Positions 1 through 5,721 of a stretch of 5,721 bases of DNA are shown here, in pieces (position 1 is the stretch's first letter; the number at the start of each line of letters is the position of its first letter). The position numbers and the translations under genes were made by a program. Below the pieces are notes generated by a model. It saw only the letters and a program-made list of their open reading frames with translations, was not told the DNA's origin and did not search any database. Source of the stretch: an uncultured Oscillospiraceae bacterium (GTDB lineage Bacteria > Bacillota_A > Clostridia > Oscillospirales > Oscillospiraceae); the NCBI GenBank assembly GCA_944387755.1, contig CALXGC010000104.1, positions 1 to 5,721 on the forward strand, written 5' to 3'.

Positions 1-645
1 CAGCACCCGGAGCTGACGGCGGAGGAGGCGGTGGTGCGGGTGAACATCGGCCTGGACGCGCCGCCCTATGAAAATTTGGAGGTTGTGGAGGACCCGTCCA
101 GCCTCACCGCCCTGGTGAACCAGTACCGCGCCCTGCCGGAGGACTATGTCCCGGAGCTGGTGTATCTGAAGCCCGCCTACACCAACCAGCGGGACAGGCT
201 CCGGCCGGAGGCCTATGCGGCCTTTGTCCAGATGGCGGACGCCGCCGCCGGAGAGGGCCTGCACATCTACAACGCCTCGGCCTACCGCTCCTATGCCACC
301 CAGAAGTGGGTCTATCAGCGCTATGTCCGGCAGGAGAGCGCCCAGGCGGCGGACACCTACTCCGCCCGGCCGGGGTGCTCCGAGCACCAGACCGGCCTGG
401 CCCTGGACGTCAACACGGCCAGCTTCAGCGACGGCTTTGAGGAGACGGCGGAGTACGCCTGGCTGGCGGAAAACGCCTGGCGCTTTGGGTTTCTCCTCCG
501 CTTCCCGGAGGGGAAGGAGGAGCTCACCGGCTATCAGTTTGAGCCCTGGCACTACCGCTATGTGGGGCTGGAGGCGGCCCAGACCTGCTTTGAAAACGGC
601 TGGACTCTGGAGGAGTACCACGCCCGGCAGCCCGCGCCGCGCTGA
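1..645 (+). CDS. D-alanyl-D-alanine carboxypeptidase, VanY/M15 family (5' end missing)
   Basis: Zinc D,D-carboxypeptidase that would remove the terminal D-Ala from peptidoglycan stem peptides outside the membrane. The frame is open from base 1, so the true start, and any signal peptide or anchor, lies off the left edge; 214 codons plus TGA are visible. Numbering from the window edge, the metal motif SxHxxGxAxD is seen as SEHQTGLALD at residues 127-136 (zinc ligands H129 and D136), and the second motif EPWH at 181-184 supplies the likely catalytic E181 and third ligand H184. The stretch GFLLRFPEG before it is also typical of the family. The GTG at base 31 is a possible but unlikely start, because the sequence before it (ELTAEEAV) fits the N-terminal region usual in clostridial members. 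The C-terminal tail after the domain is short. Family assignment is firm; whether it acts in wall remodelling or glycopeptide resistance cannot be told, and no vanX/vanH/vanA partner is in view. Confidence 0.93.
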   Translation, partial: QHPELTAEEAVVRVNIGLDAPPYENLEVVEDPSSLTALVNQYRALPEDYVPELVYLKPAYTNQRDRLRPEAYAAFVQMADAAAGEGLHIYNASAYRSYATQKWVYQRYVRQESAQAADTYSARPGCSEHQTGLALDVNTASFSDGFEETAEYAWLAENAWRFGFLLRFPEGKEELTGYQFEPWHYRYVGLEAAQTCFENGWTLEEYHARQPAPR

Positions 646-651
646 CCGGCC

Positions 652-680
652 TTGACGGCCCGGAGACGGGCCCGTATAAT
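652..680 (+). promoter_or_regulatory. Sigma-A type promoter for the pgeF unit
   Basis: TTGACG at 652-657 (5 of 6 match to the -35 consensus) and TATAAT at 675-680 (perfect -10) are separated by exactly 17 nt. It lies between the stop of the carboxypeptidase gene and the start of pgeF, in otherwise GC-rich DNA, so a chance match is unlikely. Transcription should begin near 686-688, giving a leader of about 20 nt. The spacer contains an inverted repeat, annotated separately. No experimental evidence; this is from consensus matching by eye. Confidence 0.82.
657..672. repeat. 6-bp inverted repeat with GAGA loop inside the promoter spacer
   Basis: GGCCCG (657-662) and CGGGCC (667-672) are perfect inverted arms around GAGA (663-666), a GNRA-type tetraloop if transcribed. 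It occupies most of the spacer and overlaps the last base of the -35 hexamer. It could be an operator half-site pair, or a stem in the 3' end of the upstream transcript. No T-run follows (the next bases are CGTATAAT), so it is not a standard intrinsic terminator. Chance in GC-rich DNA is possible. Confidence 0.5.
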
Positions 681-693
681 GGGAGGAACGGAA

Positions 694-699
694 GGGAGG
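694..699 (+). promoter_or_regulatory. Ribosome binding site of pgeF
   Basis: GGGAGG lies 8 nt before the ATG at 708 and supports that start. A second purine-rich GGGAGG at 681-686 directly follows the -10 box, around the predicted transcription start, and is too far upstream to serve the ATG. Confidence 0.75.
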
Positions 700-707
700 C
701 GCATAGA

Positions 708-1535
708 ATGGAAGTCATACGGGTACGGCGCAGCGGCGTGACCTACTACACCTGTCCGGAGCTGTGGATGGCGGGCTTTCTCAACGGCTTCTCCACCCGG
801 ACGGGGGGCGTGTCCCCGCCGCCCTGGGACAGCCTGAACCTGGGGGCCAACCGGGGGGACAGCCCGGAGCGGGTGTCGGAGAACTTCCGCCGCTTCTGCG
901 CCGCCGTGGGGGCGGACCCGGACAGGCTGGTCAAAAACTATCAGGTGCATGGAGACGCGATTCGGACTGTGACGGGGGCGGACTGCCTGCCCTCCCCCGG
1001 CGCGCCGGGGACCGCGGAGGCCGACGGCCTGCTGACCCTGGAGCCGGGGGTGTGCCTGGCGGTGTTCTCCGCCGACTGTATCCCGGTGCTGCTGTGCGAC
1101 CCGGAGACGGGGGCGGCCTGCGCCGTCCACGCCGGCTGGCGGGGAACCGCTTTGGGCATTGCCCGGCGGGCCGCGGAGGCGATGGCGGCGCGCGGTTCCC
1201 GGCCGGAGAATCTGCTGGCCGCCATTGGGCCGGGGATCTCCCTGTGCTGCTTTGAGACCCACCGGGACGTGCCCGGCGGCCTCCGGGCCGGCCTGGGCGG
1301 GGACGCGGAGGGCTGTATCTTCCCCATCCCCGGCACGGACAAGTACCGGGTGGACCTGAAGGAGGCCAACCGGCGCTGGCTGCTCCAGGCGGGCCTTCTG
1401 CCGGAGCACATCGCCCTGTGCGCCGCCTGCACCGCCTGCGCGCCGGAGGAGTTCTGGTCCCACCGGCGGATGGGGGAGCGGCGGGGCAGCATGGCCGCCC
1501 TGATTCAGAGAAAAAAACCCGGAGGAATTTCATGA
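708..1535 (+). CDS. pgeF: Laccase-domain protein, YfiH/PgeF family (peptidoglycan editing factor / purine nucleoside phosphorylase)
   Basis: Cytosolic Cu-oxidoreductase-fold ('multicopper polyphenol oxidase, laccase domain') protein of 275 residues, a normal family length. The metal site residues are all present: H81 in NYQVHG, C124 in SADCIP and H141 in VHAGWRG. Other family hallmarks are FSTRTGGVS near residue 28, LNLG near 43, AIGPGIS near 172 and the C-terminal FWSHRRMGERRGSMAA. There is no signal peptide. In E. coli the homologue removes L-Ser misincorporated in place of L-Ala in peptidoglycan precursors; homologues including FAMIN and bacterial YfiH/YlmD act on purine nucleosides (phosphorolysis, deamination). 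Which role holds here is not visible. The start at 708 has a good ribosome binding site and follows a strong promoter. The stop overlaps the next gene's start (ATGA), so the two are coupled. The segment at about residues 97-105 is a Gly/Pro/Ala-rich loop encoded by a GC palindrome. Confidence 0.93.
   Translation: MEVIRVRRSGVTYYTCPELWMAGFLNGFSTRTGGVSPPPWDSLNLGANRGDSPERVSENFRRFCAAVGADPDRLVKNYQVHGDAIRTVTGADCLPSPGAPGTAEADGLLTLEPGVCLAVFSADCIPVLLCDPETGAACAVHAGWRGTALGIARRAAEAMAARGSRPENLLAAIGPGISLCCFETHRDVPGGLRAGLGGDAEGCIFPIPGTDKYRVDLKEANRRWLLQAGLLPEHIALCAACTACAPEEFWSHRRMGERRGSMAALIQRKKPGGIS
1511..1517 (+). other. A_AAA_AAA heptamer in the pgeF reading frame
   Basis: Seven consecutive A residues sit in the X_XXY_YYZ phase of pgeF (codons AGA AAA AAA), 15 nt before its stop. 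A -1 shift here would enter exactly the frame of the downstream binding-protein gene, which is open across the junction. It may instead simply be the A-rich stretch before that gene's ribosome binding site. The sequence pattern is certain; function is not shown. Confidence 0.3.
1521..1525 (+). promoter_or_regulatory. Ribosome binding site that fixes the binding-protein start
   Basis: GGAGG lies 6 nt before the ATG at 1532 and inside the last codons of pgeF. It supports 1532 as the start over the in-frame ATG at 1418, which lies deep in pgeF, would add 38 Arg/Gly-rich residues and would bury the lipoprotein signal. Confidence 0.85.
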
Positions 1536-3031
1536 GAAAAACCCTGCTGCTGGCCGCCCTGGCGGGGGCGCTGCTGCTGGCCGGCTGCGGCCCCGGCGGG
1601 ACGGTCTCCGCTCCGGCGGCCTCCGTTCCGGCGGACGTCTCCGCCCCCGGACCGGAGGAGACGGCCATCCCCATCCCCTTCACCCTGGCGGCCTATCCCG
1701 CCCAAAGCTTCCACCCGGCGCTGGCGGAGAGCGCCGCCAATCTGGACCTGGCGCCCCTGCTCTACGAGGGGCTGTTCACCCTGGACAGCCGGTTTCAGCC
1801 CCAGCCCCTGCTGTGCCAGAGCTATTTCGTCAGCGCCGACGGCCTGGTATGGACCTTCCACCTCCGGGAGGGAATTACGTTCTCCGACGGCACGCCCCTC
1901 ACCGGGGAGATTGCGGCCCAGGCCCTCCGGACGGCCCAGGACCCCGCCTCCCGGTACGCGGTCCGGCTGGCCGGGGCCTCCATCCGGGGGGAGGGGAACC
2001 AGGTGACAATCACCCTGTCCCAGCCCAACGGCGCTCTGCCCCAGCTGCTGGACATCCCCATCTTCCTGGGGGAGGGGGACCGGCCACTGGGCACCGGGCC
2101 CTATGTGCTGGCAGAGAGCGGGGGACAGCTCTCCCTGACCGCCCGGCCCGACTGGCGGGAGGGGGCGGACAGCCTGCCCGTCCAGGAGATTCTGCTGGAG
2201 TCCATGACCCGGTCGGACGAGCAAATGCCCGCCTTCAACGCCGGGGAGATCACACTCCTCAACGCCGACCTCACCGGAGACAGCGCCCTGGGCTCCTCCG
2301 GCCGGTACCAGGTGTGGGACTATAACACCACCGGCCTGCTCTATCTGGGCTTCAACGACCGGCAGGGCCTGTGCCGGGACCCGGCGGTGCGCCTGGCCGT
2401 GGCCCGGTCGGTGGACCGGGAGGACCTGGCGGACGCCGTCTTCGCCCGCCACGCCGTCCCCGCCGCCCTGCCCGTCCACCCGGACTCCCCCTGGTACGAC
2501 GGGGAGCTGGCGGAGGAGCTGGCCTATGACCCCGGCGCGCTGGCCGGCCTGGACCTGGAGGGCCGGCCCGTCACCCTGCTGGTGAACATTGAAGACACCG
2601 CCAAGAGCGCCGCCGCCACCTGGATTGCCCAGGAGCTGGAGGCGGCGGGCCTGGTGGCGGAGGTGAACCGCCTGCCCTGGGCGGAGTACCTGGACGCCCT
2701 GGAAAAGGGCCGGTTTGACCTGTATCTGGGAGAGGTCTTCCTCACCCCCGACTTCGACCTCACCCCCCTGCTGGGGGTGAACGGCGGGCTGAATTACGGC
2801 GGCTGGACCACCCCCCTGTCCGAGGGGCTGCTCTCCGCCTTCCGCAGCGCCCAGGGCGAGCTGAAGCCCGCCTCCGCCTCCGCCCTGTACCGCCATCTTT
2901 GCCAGCAGGTCCCCATTGCCCCCCTGTGCTTCCAAAACGGCACCGTGCTCACCCAGTACGGCCGGGCGGAGGGGCTGGCGCCGGTCTACGGCAACCTGTT
3001 CGCCGGACTGGAGAACTGGGAGATCTCTTAA
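1532..3031 (+). CDS. ABC transporter substrate-binding lipoprotein, family 5 (peptide/nickel type)
   Basis: Extracellular lipid-anchored binding protein of 499 residues, a usual length for the SBP_bac_5 (OppA/DppA/NikA-like) family. Residues 1-19 are a lipoprotein signal: MRK, a hydrophobic stretch, then LAGC with the lipidated cysteine at C19. A Pro/Ala/Ser/Gly-rich linker follows to about residue 48. The family signature region is near 70-124: NLDLAPLLYEGLF, then WTFHLREGITFSDGTPLTG. Further family features are YLGFN at 271-275 and VRLAVARSVDREDL from 286, followed by a pair of domain-II-like segments to the end. The substrate (di/oligopeptide, nickel, other) cannot be told from sequence alone. 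The start overlaps the pgeF stop as ATGA and has its own GGAGG, indicating translational coupling. No permease or ATPase gene is adjacent: pgeF lies upstream and purL downstream, so it is an orphan within this window and must share a transporter encoded elsewhere or act as a sensor. Family call firm, role open. Confidence 0.92.
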   Translation: MRKTLLLAALAGALLLAGCGPGGTVSAPAASVPADVSAPGPEETAIPIPFTLAAYPAQSFHPALAESAANLDLAPLLYEGLFTLDSRFQPQPLLCQSYFVSADGLVWTFHLREGITFSDGTPLTGEIAAQALRTAQDPASRYAVRLAGASIRGEGNQVTITLSQPNGALPQLLDIPIFLGEGDRPLGTGPYVLAESGGQLSLTARPDWREGADSLPVQEILLESMTRSDEQMPAFNAGEITLLNADLTGDSALGSSGRYQVWDYNTTGLLYLGFNDRQGLCRDPAVRLAVARSVDREDLADAVFARHAVPAALPVHPDSPWYDGELAEELAYDPGALAGLDLEGRPVTLLVNIEDTAKSAAATWIAQELEAAGLVAEVNRLPWAEYLDALEKGRFDLYLGEVFLTPDFDLTPLLGVNGGLNYGGWTTPLSEGLLSAFRSAQGELKPASASALYRHLCQQVPIAPLCFQNGTVLTQYGRAEGLAPVYGNLFAGLENWEIS

Positions 3032-3065
3032 ATCATGGACCAAACGCGCCTGTATATATCTGTAG

Positions 3066-3086
3066 GGGCGGGTCCCAGACCCGCCC
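3066..3086. repeat. GC-rich palindrome, probable dispersed short repeat
   Basis: GGGCGGGTC (3066-3074) and GACCCGCCC (3078-3086) form a perfect 9-bp stem with a CCA loop. The element begins TGTAGGGGCGGG and ends CCCGCCCGC. From memory, intergenic palindromes of the form TGTAGGGGCG...CGCCCGC recur many times in gut Oscillospiraceae genomes; this was not checked here and only one copy is in the window. No T-run follows, so a classical intrinsic terminator is unlikely, although the stem could slow polymerase or protect the 3' end of the upstream mRNA. The rest of the 120-bp gap (3032-3151) shows no convincing promoter; a smaller inverted repeat, CCGGG (3105-3109) with CCCGG (3116-3120), lies closer to purL. 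Confidence 0.6.
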
Positions 3087-3134
3087 GCAAGACCAGAAAA
3101 TTCACCGGGAGACAGCCCGGAGCCGCCCAGCGGC

Positions 3135-3141
3135 AAGGAGG
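3135..3141 (+). promoter_or_regulatory. Ribosome binding site that fixes the purL start
   Basis: AAGGAGG lies 10 nt before the ATG at 3152. An in-frame ATG at 3035 is open through to purL and would add 39 residues, but it has no ribosome binding site and would translate the palindromic repeat, so 3152 is chosen. Confidence 0.85.
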
Positions 3142-3151
3142 AAGAGAGACA

Positions 3152-5721
3152 ATGAGTGTATTTCGCTGTTATGCAGAGAAGAAGCCCGGCTTCGACGTGG
3201 AGGCCCAGGGCCTGTGGAAACAGCTCCGGGAGCAGCTTGGGCTGACGGGCCTGGAGGGCGTGCGGATTTTGAACCGGTACGACGCCGGCCGCATCGCCCC
3301 GGAGGTGTATGAGGCGGCCAAAAACGTGGTCTTCTCAGAGCCCCAGGTGGACGACGTGTACGACGAGACCTTCCCGGAGCCCCAGGGGGCCCACGCCGTC
3401 CTGGCGGTGGAGGCCCTGCCCGGCCAGTTTGACCAGCGGGCGGACTCCTGCGCCCAGTGCATTCAGCTTCAGTCCGGGGTGGACCGGCCCCTCATCGCCA
3501 CCGCCAAGGTGTACCTGCTCATGGGGACGCTGACCCAGGCGGAGCTGGACAGGGTCCGCCGCTATCTCATCAACCCCGTGGAGAGCCGGGAGGCCTCCCT
3601 GGACAAGCCGGACACCCTGGAGCGGGCGCACGGCGAGCCCGACTCCGTCCCCACGGTGGAGGGCTTCACCGCCATGGACGAGGGGGCGCTGAAGAAGCTG
3701 CTGGACTCCCTGGGTCTGGCCATGGACCTGGACGACCTGAAGTTCCTGCAGGGCTACTTCCGGGACGAGGAGAAGCGGGACCCCACCCTGACGGAGGTGC
3801 GGGTGGTGGACACCTACTGGTCCGACCACTGCCGCCACACCACCTTCTCCACCCATCTGGACGGGATTGAGATTGCCGACCCGGCGGTGAAAAGCGCCTA
3901 TGAGCGGTATCTGAAGGCCCGCGTGGAGGTCTATGGGGAGGAGAAGGCCGCCCGGCGGCCCCAGACCCTCATGGACCTGGCCACCATCGGGACCAAGACC
4001 CTGAAGAAGCGGGGGAACCTGCCGGAGCTGGACGAGAGCGAGGAGATCAACGCCTGCTCCATCCACGTCCCCGCCCAGGTGGACGGGCGGACGGAGGACT
4101 GGCTGCTCATGTTCAAGAACGAGACCCACAACCACCCCACGGAGATTGAGCCCTTCGGCGGCGCGGCCACCTGCATCGGCGGCTGTATCCGGGACCCCCT
4201 GTCCGGCCGCGTGTTCGTCCACCAGGCCATGCGCGTCACCGGCGGCGGCGACCCCCGGGTGCCCCTGGACCAGACCACCCCCGGCAAGCTGCCCCAGCGG
4301 AAGCTGGCGGTGACGGCGGCGGCGGGCTACTCCTCCTACGGCAACCAGATCGGCCTGGCCACCGGCCACGTGGCCGAGGTGTACCACGAGGGCTACATCG
4401 CCAAGCGCCTGGAGTGCGGCGCGGTGGTGGGGGCCGCCCCCGCCGCCAACGTCCGCCGGGAGCGCCCCGCCCCCGGAGACGTGGTGATTCTGCTGGGGGG
4501 CCGCACAGGCCGGGACGGCATCGGCGGGGCCACCGGCTCCTCCAAGAGCCACAACCAGAAGTCCCTGACCACCATGGCCAGCGAGGTACAGAAGGGCAAC
4601 GCCCCGGAGGAGCGGAAGATTCAGCGCCCGTTCCGCAGCGGGGACGTCACCCGCCTCATCAAGCGCTGCAACGACTTCGGCGCCGGCGGCGTGTCCGTGG
4701 CCATCGGCGAGCTGGCCGACGGCCTGTCCATCAACCTGGACGCGGTGCGCAAGAAGTACGAGGGCCTGGACGGCACCGAGCTGGCCATCTCCGAGTCCCA
4801 GGAGCGCATGGCCGTCGTCGTCGCCCCGGAGGACGTGGACAAGTTCATCGCCGCCGCTCAGAGCGAGAACCTGGAGGCCTATCCCGTGGCCGTGGTCACG
4901 GAGAGCCCCCGGATGGTCATGACCTGGAAGGGACAGAAAATCGCCGACATCAGCCGGGCGTTTTTGAACACCAACGGGGCGGTGAAGCACGCCGCCGTGT
5001 CGGTGGACCGGCGGGACCGCTCCGCCCTGGGGAAGGCCCAGTTTAGCTCCCTGAAGGAGATGGCCTCCAGCCTGAAGTGCGCCTCCCGCCGCGGGCTGAC
5101 CGAGCGGTTCGACGGCTCCATCGGCGCGGCCAGCGTGCTCATGCCCTTCGGCGGCAAGACCCAGCGGACCCCCGCCCAGGCCATGGCCGCCCTGCTCCCC
5201 GTCCTGCCGGGACAGGAGACCGACCAGGCCAGCGTCATGGCCTGGGGCTTTGACCCGGACCAGATGATGGAGGACCCCTTCCAGGGCGCGTATAACTCCG
5301 TAACGGTTTCTCTGGCCAAGCTGGTGGCCGCCGGCGGCGACTATCAAAAGGCCTATCTCACCTTCCAGGAGTTCTTTGAAAAGCTGCGGGATGAGCCGGA
5401 GCGCTGGGGCAAGCCCTTCGCCGCTCTGCTGGGCGCCTTGAAGGCCCAGCTGGACTTCGGCCGGGCGGCCATTGGCGGCAAGGACTCCATGTCCGGCTCT
5501 TTCAACGACCTGGACGTCCCCCCCACCCTCATCTCCTTCGCCATCGCCCCCGTCAAGGCCGGCGAGGTCCTGTCCCCCGAGTTCAAGGAGGCGGGCCACC
5601 CGGTGTACACCTTCGGCGGCTCCTCCAGCGCAGAGCACCTGAAGGAGGCATGGGAGGCCTTCCACGACCTGCACCGGCAGGGCAAGGTGAAGGCCGCCTG
5701 GGCGGTGGAGAACGGCGCGGC
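3152..5721 (+). CDS. purL: Phosphoribosylformylglycinamidine synthase, large single-chain clostridial type (3' end missing)
   Basis: Cytosolic fourth-step enzyme of de novo purine synthesis: FGAR + ATP + glutamine to FGAM + ADP + Pi + glutamate. The frame is open from the ATG to the right edge: 856 complete codons of a family usually about 1,230-1,260 residues. Domains in order: PurS-like N-terminal region beginning VFRCYAEKKPGFDVEAQGL (about 1-150); linker with LPGQFDQRADSCAQCIQL near 90-107; first synthetase half with WSDHCRH at 223-229 (H226 matches the catalytic His of SEHC in other PurL proteins), the metal/nucleotide motif ETHNHPT at 324-330 followed by EPFGGAATCIGGCIRDPLSGR, GGRTGRDGIGGAT at 449-461 and DFGAGG at 508-513; then the second half with GGKDSM at 775-780. 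The C-terminal glutaminase domain (Cys-His-Glu triad) should lie beyond the window. This architecture replaces separate PurS, PurL and PurQ. All visible motifs are intact, with no frameshift. The N-terminus matches the family directly at M3152, supporting the start. No purine riboswitch or PurR box is recognisable upstream. Confidence 0.96.
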   Translation, partial: MSVFRCYAEKKPGFDVEAQGLWKQLREQLGLTGLEGVRILNRYDAGRIAPEVYEAAKNVVFSEPQVDDVYDETFPEPQGAHAVLAVEALPGQFDQRADSCAQCIQLQSGVDRPLIATAKVYLLMGTLTQAELDRVRRYLINPVESREASLDKPDTLERAHGEPDSVPTVEGFTAMDEGALKKLLDSLGLAMDLDDLKFLQGYFRDEEKRDPTLTEVRVVDTYWSDHCRHTTFSTHLDGIEIADPAVKSAYERYLKARVEVYGEEKAARRPQTLMDLATIGTKTLKKRGNLPELDESEEINACSIHVPAQVDGRTEDWLLMFKNETHNHPTEIEPFGGAATCIGGCIRDPLSGRVFVHQAMRVTGGGDPRVPLDQTTPGKLPQRKLAVTAAAGYSSYGNQIGLATGHVAEVYHEGYIAKRLECGAVVGAAPAANVRRERPAPGDVVILLGGRTGRDGIGGATGSSKSHNQKSLTTMASEVQKGNAPEERKIQRPFRSGDVTRLIKRCNDFGAGGVSVAIGELADGLSINLDAVRKKYEGLDGTELAISESQERMAVVVAPEDVDKFIAAAQSENLEAYPVAVVTESPRMVMTWKGQKIADISRAFLNTNGAVKHAAVSVDRRDRSALGKAQFSSLKEMASSLKCASRRGLTERFDGSIGAASVLMPFGGKTQRTPAQAMAALLPVLPGQETDQASVMAWGFDPDQMMEDPFQGAYNSVTVSLAKLVAAGGDYQKAYLTFQEFFEKLRDEPERWGKPFAALLGALKAQLDFGRAAIGGKDSMSGSFNDLDVPPTLISFAIAPVKAGEVLSPEFKEAGHPVYTFGGSSSAEHLKEAWEAFHDLHRQGKVKAAWAVENGA

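Noticed and set aside
646..674. GC hairpins after the carboxypeptidase stop as an intrinsic terminator
   Set aside because: Short stems are possible, but no T-run follows and the region is occupied by a near-consensus promoter.
995..1010. Perfect 16-bp GC palindrome (CCCCGGCGCGCCGGGG) inside pgeF
   Set aside because: It encodes an ordinary Pro-Gly-Ala-Pro-Gly loop, and such palindromes arise readily from CCC/GGC/GCG codons in this base composition; nothing ties it to a regulatory role.
558..1463. A 301-codon open frame on the - strand opposite pgeF
   Set aside because: Arg/Gly/Ala-rich with no domain, opposite a gene with all its metal ligands in place.
1418..1531. Upstream in-frame ATG that would extend the binding protein by 38 residues
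   Set aside because: It lies within pgeF, has no suitable ribosome binding site and would bury the lipobox; the ATG at 1532 has GGAGG 6 nt before it and a textbook lipoprotein signal.
3052..3059. TATATA-like stretch (TGTATATAT) before purL as a possible -10 box
   Set aside because: No acceptable -35 element lies 16-18 nt upstream and the hexamer match is weak, so a purL promoter here cannot be supported.
1505..3136. A 543-codon open frame on the - strand opposite the binding-protein gene
   Set aside because: Same pattern: Gly/Gln/Val-rich translation without family features, fully opposite a convincing lipoprotein gene. A shadow of codon bias.
3035..3151. Upstream in-frame ATG that would extend PurL by 39 residues
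   Set aside because: The extension would be Arg/Gly/Gln-rich, reads through the palindromic repeat and lacks a ribosome binding site; PurL family N-termini match the start at 3152.
3335..5674. A 779-codon open frame on the - strand opposite purL
   Set aside because: Its translation is a low-complexity Gly/Leu/Val/His-rich string with no recognisable motif, while the + strand encodes an intact, motif-rich PurL. Long antisense open frames are expected in GC-rich genes.

Overview
The window reads as chromosomal DNA from a high-GC member of the Clostridia, most likely an Oscillospiraceae/Ruminococcaceae-type gut bacterium of the Flavonifractor/Lawsonibacter/Oscillibacter kind. This placement is inferred from the strongly G/C-biased third codon positions, the GGAGG ribosome binding sites, a VanY-type carboxypeptidase with the N-terminal sequence style common in Clostridia, and a large single-chain 'clostridial type' PurL. 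No search was run, so the genus is uncertain.

All supported genes lie on the + strand. (1) 1-645 is the 3' part of a D-alanyl-D-alanine carboxypeptidase (VanY/peptidase M15 family), cut by the left edge. (2) 646-707 is a short gap with a near-consensus sigma-A promoter (TTGACG, 17 nt, TATAAT) whose spacer holds a 6-bp inverted repeat around GAGA. (3) 708-1535 is a complete laccase-domain protein (YfiH/PgeF family). (4) 1532-3031 is a lipoprotein substrate-binding protein of ABC family 5 (peptide/nickel type), overlapping gene 3 by ATGA. (5) 3032-3151 is a 120-bp gap with a strong GC palindrome that looks like a dispersed short repeat. (6) 3152 to the right edge is the first 856 codons of phosphoribosylformylglycinamidine synthase (PurL), cut by the right edge.

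Genes 3 and 4 almost certainly form one translationally coupled unit driven by the promoter at 652-680. purL has its own good ribosome binding site; whether it is read from the same promoter or from another is not visible. The neighbours touch two themes: cell-wall peptide processing (VanY, PgeF and perhaps the binding protein if it takes up peptides) and purine metabolism (PurL and the nucleoside-phosphorylase activity known for YfiH-family proteins). This is suggestive context only.

The window looks like ordinary housekeeping sequence. I found no mobile element, CRISPR array, tRNA, rRNA or defence system, and nothing I would call a new biological system. The points most worth a second look are the hairpin inside the promoter spacer, the orphan binding protein coupled to pgeF, an in-phase A_AAA_AAA slippery heptamer at the pgeF/binding-protein junction, and the palindromic repeat before purL.
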